From Halieaceae bacterium (lineage in GTDB: Bacteria; Pseudomonadota; Gammaproteobacteria; Pseudomonadales; Halieaceae), in assembly GCA_028280635.1 (NCBI GenBank), contig JANQLM010000088.1, positions 1-52,816 on the forward strand: a stretch of 52,816 nt of DNA, read 5' to 3'. Positions 1-9,232 of the stretch are shown piece after piece (position 1 is the stretch's first letter; the number at the start of each line of letters is the position of its first letter). The notes beneath the pieces are model-generated. The model was given only the letters and a program-made list of their open reading frames with translations, did not search any database and had not been told where the DNA came from. A program made the position numbers and the translations under genes.

Positions 1-427
1 CGAAAGCCTTCACGAACTCCGGGCGGCAATCCGGGTAGCCGGAGTAGTCGACGGCGTTCACACCAATGAAGATGCGGCGCGCGTCCAGCACCTCGGCCCA
101 GCCCAGGGCGATGGCCAGGAACACGGTGTTGCGGGCGGGCACATAGGTGATGGGGATGCCCTCGGTTTCCTCCTCAGGCACGGCGATATTCATGTCCGTG
201 AGGGCCGAGCCGCCGATGCTGTCCAGGTCCAGGTGCACGACCTTGTGTTCAGCGACCCCCATGGCGCGGGATACCCGCTCCGCGGCCACCAGCTCCGAGC
301 GGTGGCGCTGGCCGTAGTCGAAGCTGAGGGTGTGGCAGGCGAAGCCCTGTTCCATCGCCATGGCCAGCACGGTAGTGGAGTCGAGGCCGCCGGAGACCAG
401 CACCACGGCTTTGTCGCTGGCAGCCAC
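1..427 (-). CDS. queC: QueC, 7-cyano-7-deazaguanine (preQ0) synthase, 3' part cut off by window
   Basis: QueC makes preQ0 from 7-carboxy-7-deazaguanine using ATP and ammonia, in the cytoplasmic queuosine tRNA-modification pathway. The 142 N-terminal residues visible carry the PP-loop SGGLDSTT near residue 12, followed by the conserved FDYGQRH segment. The C-terminal zinc-binding cysteines lie outside the window. The start is a GTG two bases after the queE stop codon, so the two genes are almost certainly translated from one message. No better upstream start exists without running into queE. The family assignment is firm; the gene is partial only because the window ends. Confidence 0.95.
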   Translation of the reverse strand, partial: MAASDKAVVLVSGGLDSTTVLAMAMEQGFACHTLSFDYGQRHRSELVAAERVSRAMGVAEHKVVHLDLDSIGGSALTDMNIAVPEEETEGIPITYVPARNTVFLAIALGWAEVLDARRIFIGVNAVDYSGYPDCRPEFVKAF

Positions 428-429
428 TG

Positions 430-1098
430 CTAACGCCCGGGCTCGTCGTTCCACAGCAGCTTGTGGAGCTGAAGCTGCAGTCGCACCGGCAGCCGGTCCT
501 CGAGAATCCAGTTCGCCAGTTCGGTGGCATCCTGCTGTCCGAAGCTGGGAGAGAACAGGATATCGCTGACCCGGCCCACAAGGCCCAGCTCGTCGAGCTT
601 GAAACGGGCCCACTCGTAGTCGGCCCGATCACAGATCACAAATTTCACCTGGTCCCGTGACGTGAGATGTTCGATGTTGCCGTAGTCATTGCGGCCCATT
701 TCGCCGGAGGCTGGGGTCTTGAGGTCCAGCACTTTGACCACCCGCGGGTCCACCTGGGCCACGCTCATGGCGCCGCTGGTTTCCAGGGACACCTCGTAGC
801 CGGTATCGCACAGCCGTCGCAGCAGTTCATGGCAGCCCGGCTGGGCCAGGGGCTCGCCACCGGTCACGGTGACGTAGGACGGCGACCATCCGGCCACTTC
901 TTCGAGGATAGCGGCCATGGTCTGCTGCTCGCCGCCGTGAAAGGCGTACTCGGTATCGCAGTAAACACAGCGCAACGGGCAGCCGGTCAGGCGCACGAAC
1001 ACAGTGGGCAGGCCCACAGTGCGGGCTTCGCCCTGCAGGGAATAGAAAATCTCTGTGATGCGCAGGGATTCGTCCCGCGCAAGCGCTGCTTCAGACAT
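430..1098 (-). CDS. queE: QueE, 7-carboxy-7-deazaguanine synthase (radical SAM)
   Basis: QueE is the radical SAM enzyme that contracts 6-carboxy-tetrahydropterin to 7-carboxy-7-deazaguanine, the step before QueC. The 222-aa protein shows the cluster motif CPLRCVYC (Cys40, Cys44, Cys47) and the SAM-binding TGGEP at about residues 79-83. The N-terminal SLQGE...G segment is typical of the family. It sits between cpoB and queC, the usual order behind tol-pal in Pseudomonas-like bacteria. It starts at ATG 1098, 21 bases after the cpoB stop. Confidence 0.95.
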   Translation of the reverse strand: MSEAALARDESLRITEIFYSLQGEARTVGLPTVFVRLTGCPLRCVYCDTEYAFHGGEQQTMAAILEEVAGWSPSYVTVTGGEPLAQPGCHELLRRLCDTGYEVSLETSGAMSVAQVDPRVVKVLDLKTPASGEMGRNDYGNIEHLTSRDQVKFVICDRADYEWARFKLDELGLVGRVSDILFSPSFGQQDATELANWILEDRLPVRLQLQLHKLLWNDEPGR

Positions 1099-1119
1099 GG
1101 TTGGGGTCGCGGGGCGACG

Positions 1120-1956
1120 TCAGTAGTTCTGGCTGATGAAATCCCGCGCCAATTTTACCGCAGAGCTGCCGCTGTCGCCGAACTCGTTGATCACGCGGTC
1201 CAGGTATTCGCGGGCGCCGTCGCGATTGCCCCGGTCGAAGTAGATCTTGCCGAGCTTGTACAGGGCGTCGGGAATCTTGCTGTTGTCCGGGTACTGCTCC
1301 AGCAACAGGTTGAACTCACGGCGGGCCGATTCGTCATCGGGCGGCACCTGCACGAGATAGAGTTCACCCAGCCAGTAATGGGCATTGGGCGCAAACTTGC
1401 CACCGGGGAAATCCACCAGGAACTGGCGGAAAGCCGCCACGGCATCCGCAAACTGCTGGCTGCGCACCAGGCTGTAGGCCGCCCGGTAGGCATCGCTTTC
1501 ACCGGGGAGTTCCTGCTGCGGCGCCGTCACTGTCCCGGCACCGATGCCCGTGGAGGTGGGCGCGCCCTGGCCGGCGGGTACGCCACCGCCCTCAAGGCGC
1601 TTCAGGCGCTGGTCCAGGTCCAGGTAGCGTTCCAGGCTCTGTTCCCGCTGCTGGCGTAATTGGTACTCCTGCTCCTCCACCTTGCCGCGCAGCTCCATCA
1701 CCTCTTGCTGGAGCAGTTGCAGCTGGTAGAACAGTTCGCCGGCACTGCTGGCAGAACCAGTCTCGCCAGCCGGCGGCTGTGGGACAAACCCCGGGCCGGG
1801 TTCGGTAGTCTCGGGATAGGTCTGCGCCGCGGGGTCGCCCCGGCGCTCCGCCTCTACATCAATGTAATCCTGGGCCTGGACGCCAGCCACCCACACCAAC
1901 CCACAGACCAGAAAGAGACTGAGCGAAGGAAAAGCAATGGGGAAGGTTCGGCTCAT
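1120..1956 (-). CDS. cpoB: CpoB (YbgF), Tol-Pal-associated periplasmic TPR protein
   Basis: CpoB coordinates outer-membrane constriction with septal peptidoglycan synthesis in the periplasm. The 278-aa protein starts with a Sec signal peptide ending near VQA|QD at residue 28. A coiled-coil region rich in Gln, Glu and Leu follows (about residues 70-125), which in the family drives trimerisation. The last 120 residues are TPR repeats beginning SDAYRAAYSLVRSQQFADA. The linker between coil and TPR is rich in Gly, Ala and Pro. The gene follows pal in the conserved tol-pal order. Confidence 0.93.
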   Translation of the reverse strand: MSRTFPIAFPSLSLFLVCGLVWVAGVQAQDYIDVEAERRGDPAAQTYPETTEPGPGFVPQPPAGETGSASSAGELFYQLQLLQQEVMELRGKVEEQEYQLRQQREQSLERYLDLDQRLKRLEGGGVPAGQGAPTSTGIGAGTVTAPQQELPGESDAYRAAYSLVRSQQFADAVAAFRQFLVDFPGGKFAPNAHYWLGELYLVQVPPDDESARREFNLLLEQYPDNSKIPDALYKLGKIYFDRGNRDGAREYLDRVINEFGDSGSSAVKLARDFISQNY

Positions 1957-2039
1957 GAGCTACCGCGGGGAGGCGTGAAAGCGTGTTGGTGGAGAGCGCG
2001 AGTGGCCCGGGCCGGGCCACCCACGCGAATCAGGCGTGC

Positions 2040-2564
2040 TTACTTGATTTCAACCCGGCGATTCTTGGACCAGGCCGCTTCGTTGGAACCTGACATGGCC
2101 GGACGCTCTTCACCGTAGCTAACGGTTTCCAGGCGGTAGCGGGCGATGCCATTGACAGCCATGTAGTCCGCGACTGCCTTGGCACGGCGCTCACCCAGGG
2201 CCATGTTGTACTCGCGGGTGCCACGCTCGTCAGTGTGGCCTTCCAGGCGCACGCTGTCGTTGTTTTCCTTGAGCAGGGCAATGTGGGCGTCGAGGACGCG
2301 GCGCGTGGCGCTGGTCAGCGTGGATTTGTCGAAGTCGAAGTAAACGACGTTGCCGGCCGACTCAACGGCGTCTTCGAGGGCCTGCATGCGCGCCATCTGG
2401 GCCTTTTTGCGCTCCTCCGCTGCGATCTCATCCGCTGTAGGGCCAGTCGGCTCCTCCGGCGGGGCTTCTGCGGTATCGGTGCTGGCACAACCAGCCATAA
2501 ACAGAATCGCGAAAATTACTGACAGCACCTTCATGGTGCTAGCGGCGTCGGTGAGGTGTTTCAT
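2040..2564 (-). CDS. pal: Pal, peptidoglycan-associated outer-membrane lipoprotein
   Basis: Pal anchors the outer membrane to peptidoglycan and is the outer-membrane partner of TolB. The 174-aa product has a lipoprotein signal with lipobox FMAGC (Cys26) and an acidic, Pro-rich linker. The C-terminal OmpA-like domain (about residues 70-174) carries the peptidoglycan-binding pattern EGHTDERGTREYN and ends in NRRVEIK. The start at 2564 is preferred because an AGGAAAAGG sequence lies just upstream; an internal ATG at 2534 would give a tidier signal peptide but has no ribosome-binding site. Confidence 0.96.
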   Translation of the reverse strand: MKHLTDAASTMKVLSVIFAILFMAGCASTDTAEAPPEEPTGPTADEIAAEERKKAQMARMQALEDAVESAGNVVYFDFDKSTLTSATRRVLDAHIALLKENNDSVRLEGHTDERGTREYNMALGERRAKAVADYMAVNGIARYRLETVSYGEERPAMSGSNEAAWSKNRRVEIK

Positions 2565-2611
2565 AGCCCTTTTCCTTATTACGGATTGATCAACAATCTA
2601 GCGCCCCGAAC

Positions 2612-3898
2612 TCAGGGATCCCCCAGAAAAGGCGACCACGCGGGTTCCCGCACGTCTCCGTCCCTGGAAGGTAGTCGAAATTTGACACCACCATCCACGG
2701 ATACCGCTGCGAGAATACCGCGATCGCCCAATTTCGTTGCGTACAATAGCATAGAGCCATTGGGGGCGACACTGGGAGATTCGTCTAATGTGGTTCCTGT
2801 CAAGATTTGCACTCTACCCACTTGCAAATCCTGCACAGCAATGCGGAACTGGCCGCTTTCCTGCTGCACCATCACCATGGTACGGCCATCCGCCGCCAGG
2901 GAAGCACGGGCATTCCAGGGCCCCTCAAAGGTCACCCGTTCGGTCTTGCCGGTGGCGATATCCACCCGGTAAATCTGCGGCCGCCCGCCCCGGTCAGAGG
3001 TAAACAGCAGGGAGCGGCCGTCCGGCATCCAGGCCGGCTCGGTGTCGATAGCGTAGTGGCGCGTCACCCGGGTCAGCTCGCGGCTGCGCAGGTCCAGCAC
3101 ATAGATATCCGGGCTGCCGTCCTTGGAGAGCGTCAGCGCCAGACTGTTGCCGTCCGGTGAAAAGGCCGGGGCCCCGTTGAGACCGGTAAAGTTTGTCAGC
3201 TGCTCCCGCGTACCCGTTGTCAGGTCGTGCAGGAACACTGCCGGGCGCGTGGTTTCGAAACTGACGTAGGCAATGGTGTTGCCATCCGGCGCCCAGGTCG
3301 GGCTGAGGATGGGCTCGCTGGATTCGTAGATAACCTCGGAGCGGGCACCGTCGGCATCGGCGACGGTGAGCTGGTAGGTGCTGGGTGCGTTGTAGCCCTG
3401 CTGCACCGAGACATAGAGAATACGGGTGGCAAAAGCACCGCGAACACCGGTGAGCTGCTGGTAAACGTCATCGCTGGCGCGATGTGCCAGCATCCGCAGG
3501 TCTTCGGCGGGACCGGTCTCGCGCCCGGACAACACCTTGGTCTGGCGGAACACGTCGAACAATTCGTATTCGATGGTCATGGTGCTGTCGCCCGCAACGC
3601 GACCGATCAGCAGGTACTCCACATCGGTGGTGCGCCAGTCGCGGAAATAGACATCCGCCTCACGGGTGGGCAGGCTCAGCATATTGGCGAGCTTGACCGG
3701 CGCGAACTGGCCGCTGCGTTCCAGATCGTCACTGATCACTCCCGCCACGTCTTCGGGCGCGGAACCCCAGCCGGACCAGGCGAAGGGCACTACGGCAATC
3801 GAAGTCGGGTTGTCCTTGCCCTGGGTAATCTCGATCACCAGTTCGGCACGGGCGCTGGTGGCCACCAGCAGCAATAAAAAGACAAGCTGTCGCATCAT
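2612..3898 (-). CDS. tolB: TolB, periplasmic beta-propeller of the Tol-Pal system
   Basis: TolB is the periplasmic component that shuttles between Pal and TolA. The 428-aa protein has a signal peptide cleaved near ARA|EL (residue 19) and an N-terminal TolB_N domain. Repeated propeller blades follow, with motifs such as [20 protein letters not shown] and [15 protein letters not shown]. Its ATG overlaps the tolA stop codon by one base (TGATG), which suggests translational coupling. Length and domain order match the family. Confidence 0.97.
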   Translation of the reverse strand: MMRQLVFLLLLVATSARAELVIEITQGKDNPTSIAVVPFAWSGWGSAPEDVAGVISDDLERSGQFAPVKLANMLSLPTREADVYFRDWRTTDVEYLLIGRVAGDSTMTIEYELFDVFRQTKVLSGRETGPAEDLRMLAHRASDDVYQQLTGVRGAFATRILYVSVQQGYNAPSTYQLTVADADGARSEVIYESSEPILSPTWAPDGNTIAYVSFETTRPAVFLHDLTTGTREQLTNFTGLNGAPAFSPDGNSLALTLSKDGSPDIYVLDLRSRELTRVTRHYAIDTEPAWMPDGRSLLFTSDRGGRPQIYRVDIATGKTERVTFEGPWNARASLAADGRTMVMVQQESGQFRIAVQDLQVGRVQILTGTTLDESPSVAPNGSMLLYATKLGDRGILAAVSVDGGVKFRLPSRDGDVREPAWSPFLGDP

Positions 3899-4623
3899 CA
3901 GTAACGCAAATCCTCGGGTTTGAATTTTAGCCGCAGGCGGCGGAAGTTCTTTTCGAACAGGCGCGGCTCCAGCTGCTGAAGCTCCGGGAACTGGCCGGCC
4001 TTTTGCACGGCATTGACCGCCGAACGATCAAAGGCCCCATTGCCGCTGCCGCGGGCCAGGGTCACGCTGACCACCTCGCCGGTGGGAATCAGCTGCAACT
4101 GCAGTTCCGCCTCCATACCGTTGCGGGCGCTGGGGGGGCGACTCCAGTTGTCCTCCACCGCGCGGGCGATCAGGGCGATGTAGCTGGCGGTCAACTCCTC
4201 GTCGGTGAGCGCCTCGAGGGCTTCCTCCTCGGCCTCCATGGCCAGGGCCAGTTCGTCGCGGGCAGCCTCGGCGCGCTCTTCGGCAGTGGGCTGTTTGCGC
4301 TCCGGCTTTGGTTCAGGTTTGGGCTCGGGAGGCGTGGTCTCAGCGGGTTTGGGCGCTGGCTTGCTGGTCGATTTGGGCTTGGGCGCGGCTGTCTTGGCCC
4401 TGGACGCCGGCTTGGACTGGGATTTGGGTTTGGCTTTTGGCTTGGGCGCGACCTTCTTCGGCGGCGCGATCTCCACCAGCCGCGCCTGGATATAGCGCGG
4501 CTTCTGCACCGGTTTGACGGCGGCATCGGTAGGCGCACTCCAGTTCACGGTCAGGGCGTACAGCAGCAGCCCGTGCAACAGCAGGGTCAGCAGCGCCGGG
4601 CGCCAGAAAACGCCAAGACCCAT
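3898..4623 (-). CDS. tolA: TolA, inner-membrane spanning protein of Tol-Pal
   Basis: TolA links the TolQR proton-driven motor to TolB/Pal at the division site. The 241-aa protein has one N-terminal membrane segment (about residues 8-25). A long Lys/Pro/Ala-rich region with many PKPKP-like runs follows (about 60-125), then a charged helix and a compact C-terminal TonB/TolA-type domain ([20 protein letters not shown] onwards). The middle region is shorter and more proline-rich than in enteric TolA, so it is probably extended rather than one long helix. The start overlaps the tolR stop by one base. Confidence 0.93.
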   Translation of the reverse strand: MGLGVFWRPALLTLLLHGLLLYALTVNWSAPTDAAVKPVQKPRYIQARLVEIAPPKKVAPKPKAKPKSQSKPASRAKTAAPKPKSTSKPAPKPAETTPPEPKPEPKPERKQPTAEERAEAARDELALAMEAEEEALEALTDEELTASYIALIARAVEDNWSRPPSARNGMEAELQLQLIPTGEVVSVTLARGSGNGAFDRSAVNAVQKAGQFPELQQLEPRLFEKNFRRLRLKFKPEDLRY

Positions 4624-5039
4624 CAGGGCGACGGCTCCGTGACCAGCCCAACACTGGGTGCACCGGCTTCCTGCAGGGCGGTCATTAGGACCACCACCTC
4701 ACCATAGGGCACATTGCGATCACCCCAGACCATGACCGGTTTGTCCGGGTTGCGGCGCATCACCACGCCGACCCGGTCGCGCACGGTGGCCAGTGACAGC
4801 ACCTGCTTCTGGTCGGCGCCGAGGTTGAGGAACAGTTCACCCTTGTCGTTGATGGACACGATCAGAGGCTCGGGGTCCTGGTTTTCCACCGGGTCCGAGT
4901 TGGCTTCCGGCAGATCCACCTTCACCCCCTGCATCAGCAGCGGCGCGGTCACCATGAAGATCACCAGCAGCACCAGCATCACATCAATGTAGGGCACCAC
5001 GTTGATCTCGGCCATGGGCCGGTGCTTCTTCCTGCCCAT
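4623..5039 (-). CDS. tolR: TolR, ExbD-like inner-membrane motor subunit
   Basis: TolR is the plug/stator-linked subunit of the TolQR proton channel. The 138-aa protein begins MGRKKHRPMAEINVVPYIDV and has a single membrane helix (about residues 17-38). The conserved Asp in PYIDVMLVLLVIF is the proton-carrying residue of the ExbD/TolR family. The periplasmic domain follows. The ATG at 5039 lies one base after the tolQ stop. The reading frame stays open further upstream, but that part is antisense-like sequence inside tolQ. Confidence 0.96.
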   Translation of the reverse strand: MGRKKHRPMAEINVVPYIDVMLVLLVIFMVTAPLLMQGVKVDLPEANSDPVENQDPEPLIVSINDKGELFLNLGADQKQVLSLATVRDRVGVVMRRNPDKPVMVWGDRNVPYGEVVVLMTALQEAGAPSVGLVTEPSP

Positions 5040-5040
5040 G

Positions 5041-5739
5041 TCAGGTCTTCTTGCGGTTGGCCAGGGCGTGGGCCTGGCGCAGCAGGATGCTGGAAAACTC
5101 GTCCACAAAGGCCTCGTAGCGGCCGGTGTAAGTATCCAGCTTGGCGGCGAAGCGGTTGTAGGCCATCACCGCGGGGATGGCCGCGAACAGTCCCATGGCG
5201 GTGGCGATCAGCGCCTCGGAAATACCCGGCGCCACCGTGGCCAGGGTGGCCTGGGTGGAATTGGCCAGCCCGCGGAAAGAGTTCATGATGCCCCAGACGG
5301 TGCCAAACAGGCCGATGTAGGGACTGGTGGAACCCACCGTGGCGAGAAAGGGCAGGTGGCGCTCGAGGCGCTCCTCCTCCCTGGACAGGGCCACGCGCAT
5401 CGCCCGCTGGGTGCCGTCCATAATGGCGTCACTCTCCAGCCCCTGCTGGGCGAGACGTGAAAACTCCTTGAAGCCAGCCCGGAAAATGCTCTCCATGCCG
5501 ATAATCTGTCCCACCTCGGCGCGTTCATTGCCGTCACGGTAAAGCTGGCTCAGGTCGATACCCGACCAGAACTGCTCCTCGAAGCCGTACATCTCATCGC
5601 GCACCGCCCGGAAGTAAATCAGGCGTTGGGAAATCATGAACCAGGACACCACCGATGCCAGCAGCAGCAGGGCCATCACCGCCTGCACGGTGATGCCGGC
5701 GTTGAGCACCAGGTCCATAAGGCTCATCTGTTCTTCCAT
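5041..5739 (-). CDS. tolQ: TolQ, ExbB-like proton channel subunit
   Basis: TolQ forms the pentameric inner-membrane channel around TolR and energises TolA. The 232-aa protein has the three expected membrane segments, near residues 15-35, 135-155 and 170-195. The MotA/TolQ/ExbB signature sits around YIGLFGTVWGIMNSF and ATVAPGISEALIATAMGLF. The start codon overlaps the ybgC stop (TAATG). Confidence 0.96.
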   Translation of the reverse strand: MEEQMSLMDLVLNAGITVQAVMALLLLASVVSWFMISQRLIYFRAVRDEMYGFEEQFWSGIDLSQLYRDGNERAEVGQIIGMESIFRAGFKEFSRLAQQGLESDAIMDGTQRAMRVALSREEERLERHLPFLATVGSTSPYIGLFGTVWGIMNSFRGLANSTQATLATVAPGISEALIATAMGLFAAIPAVMAYNRFAAKLDTYTGRYEAFVDEFSSILLRQAHALANRKKT

Positions 5740-6161
5740 TATTCATCCCCCCGAATGGTCGCGCCGTTTTTCAGCGCCGCCAGCAGCTCAGCCGGCATTC
5801 TTCTTGGTATCAGCTTGCGCTGGTCAACACAGACGATTCTCACCTCCCCTTCGGCGAGCACATCGTCACCCCGCCGCACGCTCTGTAACAGCAGGATATA
5901 GGCGGCACCGCTGTCCACCAGCCGCGCGGTGACCTGCAGTTCGTCATCCAGGCGCGCCGGCTCCAGGTAGCTGACGTTCACATCCCGTACCACAAACATC
6001 AGCTCACTATTGAAGATCACCTGGCGGTCGAAACCCAGACTGCGCATGAACTCGGTGCGGGCGCGCTCCATGAACTTCAGGTAGTTCACGTGGTAAACGA
6101 TGCCGCCGGCATCAGTATCTTCGATGTAGACCCTGACCGGGTGTGAAAATTCCACGTTCAC
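5739..6161 (-). CDS. ybgC: YbgC, hotdog-fold acyl-CoA thioesterase of the Tol-Pal operon
   Basis: YbgC is a small 4-hydroxybenzoyl-CoA-thioesterase-like enzyme that is cytoplasmic and usually first in the tol-pal operon. The 140-aa protein shows the family signature YIEDTDAGGIVYHVNYLKF with the catalytic Asp. The GTG start at 6161 is preferred, because a GAGG lies about 11 bases upstream and the length matches the family. A TTG at 6182 would add seven residues and has no ribosome-binding site. It is separated from ruvB by 36 bases. Confidence 0.92.
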   Translation of the reverse strand: MNVEFSHPVRVYIEDTDAGGIVYHVNYLKFMERARTEFMRSLGFDRQVIFNSELMFVVRDVNVSYLEPARLDDELQVTARLVDSGAAYILLLQSVRRGDDVLAEGEVRIVCVDQRKLIPRRMPAELLAALKNGATIRGDE

Positions 6162-6197
6162 GGCGGCGCTATCCTCAAGCAACCACGACCGGCCCTT

Positions 6198-7259
6198 TCA
6201 GGCCTTGTCATCGTCCTTGTCGCCCAGGTCCAGCGCCAGGTTGCTGTCGGCCTGGCCGCCGGGCGGCGACAGGCCGAAGTGCTGCCAGGCGCTGCGGGTG
6301 GCCATGCGCCCGCGGGCGGTGCGCATCAGGTAGCCCTGCTGCAGCAGGTAGGGCTCGATAACGTCCTCGATGGTGCCGCGCTCCTCGGACAGGGCGGCCG
6401 CCAGGCTCTCCACCCCCGCCGGCCCGCCGTCAAACTTCTCGATCAGTAGCTGTAGCAGCCGACGGTCGAGGTTGTCGAAACCCACCTGGTCCACATCGAG
6501 CATGTCCAGGGCAGCGGCGGCGGTCGCGCCATCGATGCGCCCGTCGCCTTTTACTTCCGCGTAGTCTCGCACCCGCCGTAACAGGCGATTGGCAATCCGC
6601 GGCGTGCCGCGCGAGCGCCGGGCAATTTCCAGTGCCCCCTCGTGCTCCACGGGCACTTCCATAATGGCGCCGGAGCGCTCGATGATGCTGGCCAGGTCCG
6701 GTACCGAGTAGAACTCCAGGCGCTGCACAATGCCGAACCGGTCCCGCAGCGGCGAGGTCAGCAGGCCGGCACGGGTGGTGGCGCCCACCAGGGTGAACTG
6801 CGGGATATCCAGCTTGATCGATCGGGCGGCCGGGCCCTCGCCGATCATGATGTCGAGCTGGTAGTCCTCCATGGCCGGGTAGAGGATTTCCTCCACGAAA
6901 GGCGACAGCCGGTGAATCTCATCAATAAACAGGACATCGCCGGGCTCCAGGTTGGTCATCAGAGCGGCGATATCGCCGGCTTTTTCCAACACCGGCCCGG
7001 AAGTGCTCTTGAGATCCACCCCCATTTCGTTGGCGATAATGTGGGCCAGGGTGGTCTTGCCCAAACCGGGCGGTCCGAATATCAGGGTATGGTCCAGGGC
7101 CTCGGAGCGGGCGCGGGCGGCCTCGATAAAAATCTGCATCTGCTCGCGCACACCCGGCTGGCCGACATACTCCGCCAGCGCTCGCGGGCGGATGGCGCGG
7201 TCGATAGCGTCCTCCCGGCCGCTGTCCTGCGGCGCCACCAGGCGATCGGTTTCAATCAT
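6198..7259 (-). CDS. ruvB: RuvB, Holliday junction branch-migration ATPase
   Basis: RuvB is the hexameric AAA+ motor that drives branch migration with RuvA. The 353-aa protein has Walker [10 protein letters not shown] (about residue 62), Walker B LFIDEIHR and sensor sequence GATTRAG. The C-terminal winged helix follows, including RGRMAT. The ATG lies inside the ruvA stop (ATGA overlap of four bases). The tail is slightly longer than in E. coli and acidic (LGDKDDDKA). Confidence 0.98.
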   Translation of the reverse strand: MIETDRLVAPQDSGREDAIDRAIRPRALAEYVGQPGVREQMQIFIEAARARSEALDHTLIFGPPGLGKTTLAHIIANEMGVDLKSTSGPVLEKAGDIAALMTNLEPGDVLFIDEIHRLSPFVEEILYPAMEDYQLDIMIGEGPAARSIKLDIPQFTLVGATTRAGLLTSPLRDRFGIVQRLEFYSVPDLASIIERSGAIMEVPVEHEGALEIARRSRGTPRIANRLLRRVRDYAEVKGDGRIDGATAAAALDMLDVDQVGFDNLDRRLLQLLIEKFDGGPAGVESLAAALSEERGTIEDVIEPYLLQQGYLMRTARGRMATRSAWQHFGLSPPGGQADSNLALDLGDKDDDKA

Positions 7260-7858
7260 TTGCTGCTTACCATGGACTGCAGGGCGCGGCGGATCAGGTC
7301 TTCACTACGATCAATGCTGCCGTCGTTGGCGGCGGTCACCGCCTTGCTGGCCTCAGCGGGCTTGTAGCCCAGGGCCACCAGCGCCGACTCCGCTTCGGCC
7401 TGGATGTCCCGCGTCTCGATGGCGGCGGGCGCTGCCCGCTCCAGCTCCGACAGCCAGTCGGTCAGCTTGTCGCGCATCTCCACCAGCAAGCGCTCAGCGG
7501 TTTTCTTGCCCACGCCCGGCAGCTGCACCAGGGTACTGGTATCGTCACGCTGCACGGCGCGCACGAAGGAGTCCGCATCCATCCCCGAGAGAATCGCCAG
7601 GCCCAGCTTGGGGCCAACCCCGTTCACTTTTATCAGGTCGCGAAACAGGCTGCGCTCGCGCTCGCGCAGGAAGCCGAACAGAAGCTGCGCGTCCTCGCGC
7701 ACCACAAAGTGGGTAAACAGGGTGATTTCCGTGCCCGGCTCTGGCAGCTCGTAGAGCGTGGTCATGGGAACCTGGACCTCGTAGCCGAGGCCACCCACGT
7801 CCAAAAGGATGTCAGGCGGCTGAATGTCCAGCAGCAGTCCGCGAATGCGACCGATCAT
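7256..7858 (-). CDS. ruvA: RuvA, Holliday junction-binding subunit
   Basis: RuvA binds four-way junctions and loads RuvB. The 200-aa protein begins [10 protein letters not shown] and has the OB-fold domain I (1-64). The tandem helix-hairpin-helix region follows ([10 protein letters not shown]-like and [12 protein letters not shown] segments), then the flexible RuvB-binding domain III ending in the IRRALQSM region. The frame stays open 17 codons upstream, but MIGRI is the universal N-terminus, so 7858 is chosen. It lies between ruvC and ruvB. Confidence 0.97.
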   Translation of the reverse strand: MIGRIRGLLLDIQPPDILLDVGGLGYEVQVPMTTLYELPEPGTEITLFTHFVVREDAQLLFGFLRERERSLFRDLIKVNGVGPKLGLAILSGMDADSFVRAVQRDDTSTLVQLPGVGKKTAERLLVEMRDKLTDWLSELERAAPAAIETRDIQAEAESALVALGYKPAEASKAVTAANDGSIDRSEDLIRRALQSMVSSK

Positions 7859-7915
7859 GCACAGGGTCCCTTGAAGATGCCCAATGGTACTGCAAGCGGG
7901 CAGGCACACGCCATG

Positions 7916-8416
7916 TCAGCGGCGCCGGCTGCGCGCCCGGCGCACCAGATATTGCTGGGTATGGGCGTGGCACAGGGCTGCGGCGAGGGCGTCGGCGGCG
8001 TCTTCCGCGGGGGCGGCAGGCAGCCGCAACAGACTTTTCACCATATGCTGGACCTGCCCTTTCTCGGCACTGCCTGTGCCCACCACCGCCTGCTTGATGG
8101 ACTTGGCAGCGTACTCGTGTACCGGCATACCCTGGTTGACGCAGGCAACGATGGCCGCACCGCGGGCCTGGCCCAGTTTGATGGCCGCCTTGGCATCCCG
8201 GGCCAGGAACACTTCCTCGATGGCCAGCTCCTGGGGGCAGTGCTGGATGACGATCTCGCCCACGCTGTCGTAGATAATCTTGAGGCGTTCCGGAAGGCTC
8301 ACCCTGGGCAGGCGAATCACGCCGCTGGTGACATATTCGCTGCGACCGGACTGGTGGGCGATGATGCCAAAACCGGTTTTCTGGGAGCCGGGATCTATTC
8401 CCAGTATCAGCGCCAT
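7916..8416 (-). CDS. ruvC: RuvC, Holliday junction resolvase
   Basis: RuvC is the dimeric nuclease that cuts Holliday junctions during recombination repair. The 166-aa protein contains the four acidic active-site positions: Asp7 in LGIDPGS, the Glu in ELAIEEVF, and the C-terminal EDAADALAAALCH pair. The start at 8416 has a GGAAAG ribosome-binding site. The open frame continues upstream into yebC, but that part is a shadow. The C-terminus is very Arg-rich. Confidence 0.97.
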   Translation of the reverse strand: MALILGIDPGSQKTGFGIIAHQSGRSEYVTSGVIRLPRVSLPERLKIIYDSVGEIVIQHCPQELAIEEVFLARDAKAAIKLGQARGAAIVACVNQGMPVHEYAAKSIKQAVVGTGSAEKGQVQHMVKSLLRLPAAPAEDAADALAAALCHAHTQQYLVRRARSRRR

Positions 8417-8483
8417 AGTCTTTCCGCGGCCGAATCTTTTGTAGCAAAGCCTGCCGCCATTATTGCCAAGCGCGCCCGCGCTG

Positions 8484-9230
8484 TCAGCCCAGGCTGGCGA
8501 GAACCTCGTCGGGAATATCGGCGTTGGTGTAGACGTTCTGCACGTCGTCCAGATCTTCCAGTGCGTCGACCAGTCCCATGATGCTTTCCGCACTGCCGGC
8601 ATCCAGCTCCACGGTGGTGGAGGCAACCATGGTGACCTCGCCCTCTTCCGGCGCGAGTCCGGCCTCTTCCAGGGCCTGCTTGATGGCGCCAAACTCTTCC
8701 CAGGGGGTTATCACTTCCAGGCTGCCGTCATCGGCAGACTGGATATCCTCGGCGCCGGCCTCCAGGGCCACGTCCATCAGCTTTTCCTCGTCCACGCCGG
8801 CCGCATAGTAGAGCTGGCCCTTGCGCTCGAACAGGTAGGCCACGGATCCGTCGGTACCGAGATTGCCACCGCGCTTGGAAAACGCGTGGCGCACCTCGGC
8901 CACGGTGCGGTTGCGATTGTCGGTCATGGCTTCGATAAGCACCGCGACACCACCCGGGGCATAGCCCTCGTAGGTGAGCTCTTCCATATTGTCGGCATCG
9001 TTAGTGCCGGCGCCGCGGGCAATGGCGCGGTCGATGGTATCGCGGGTCATATTGGAACCCAGCGCCTTGTCCACCGCCGCCCGCAGCCGCGGGTTGTCAG
9101 CGGGCTCCGGCCCGCCCTGCTTGGCGGCCACCACCAGTTCGCGGATCAGCTTGGTGAACATCTTGCCGCGCTTGGCATCCTGGGCGGCCTTGCGGTGCTT
9201 GATATTGGCCCATTTACTGTGTCCTGCCAT
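8484..9230 (-). CDS. yebC: YebC/PmpR family protein
   Basis: This is a conserved cytoplasmic protein. Members have been described as transcriptional regulators (PmpR) and, more recently, as factors that help ribosomes at proline stretches. The 248-aa protein begins with the hallmark [21 protein letters not shown], and the family signature [12 protein letters not shown] is near residue 100. An AGGAGG ribosome-binding site overlaps the end of aspS two bases upstream, so the two genes are coupled. It precedes ruvC, as in most gammaproteobacteria. Confidence 0.96.
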   Translation of the reverse strand: MAGHSKWANIKHRKAAQDAKRGKMFTKLIRELVVAAKQGGPEPADNPRLRAAVDKALGSNMTRDTIDRAIARGAGTNDADNMEELTYEGYAPGGVAVLIEAMTDNRNRTVAEVRHAFSKRGGNLGTDGSVAYLFERKGQLYYAAGVDEEKLMDVALEAGAEDIQSADDGSLEVITPWEEFGAIKQALEEAGLAPEEGEVTMVASTTVELDAGSAESIMGLVDALEDLDDVQNVYTNADIPDEVLASLG

Positions 9231-9232
9231 GA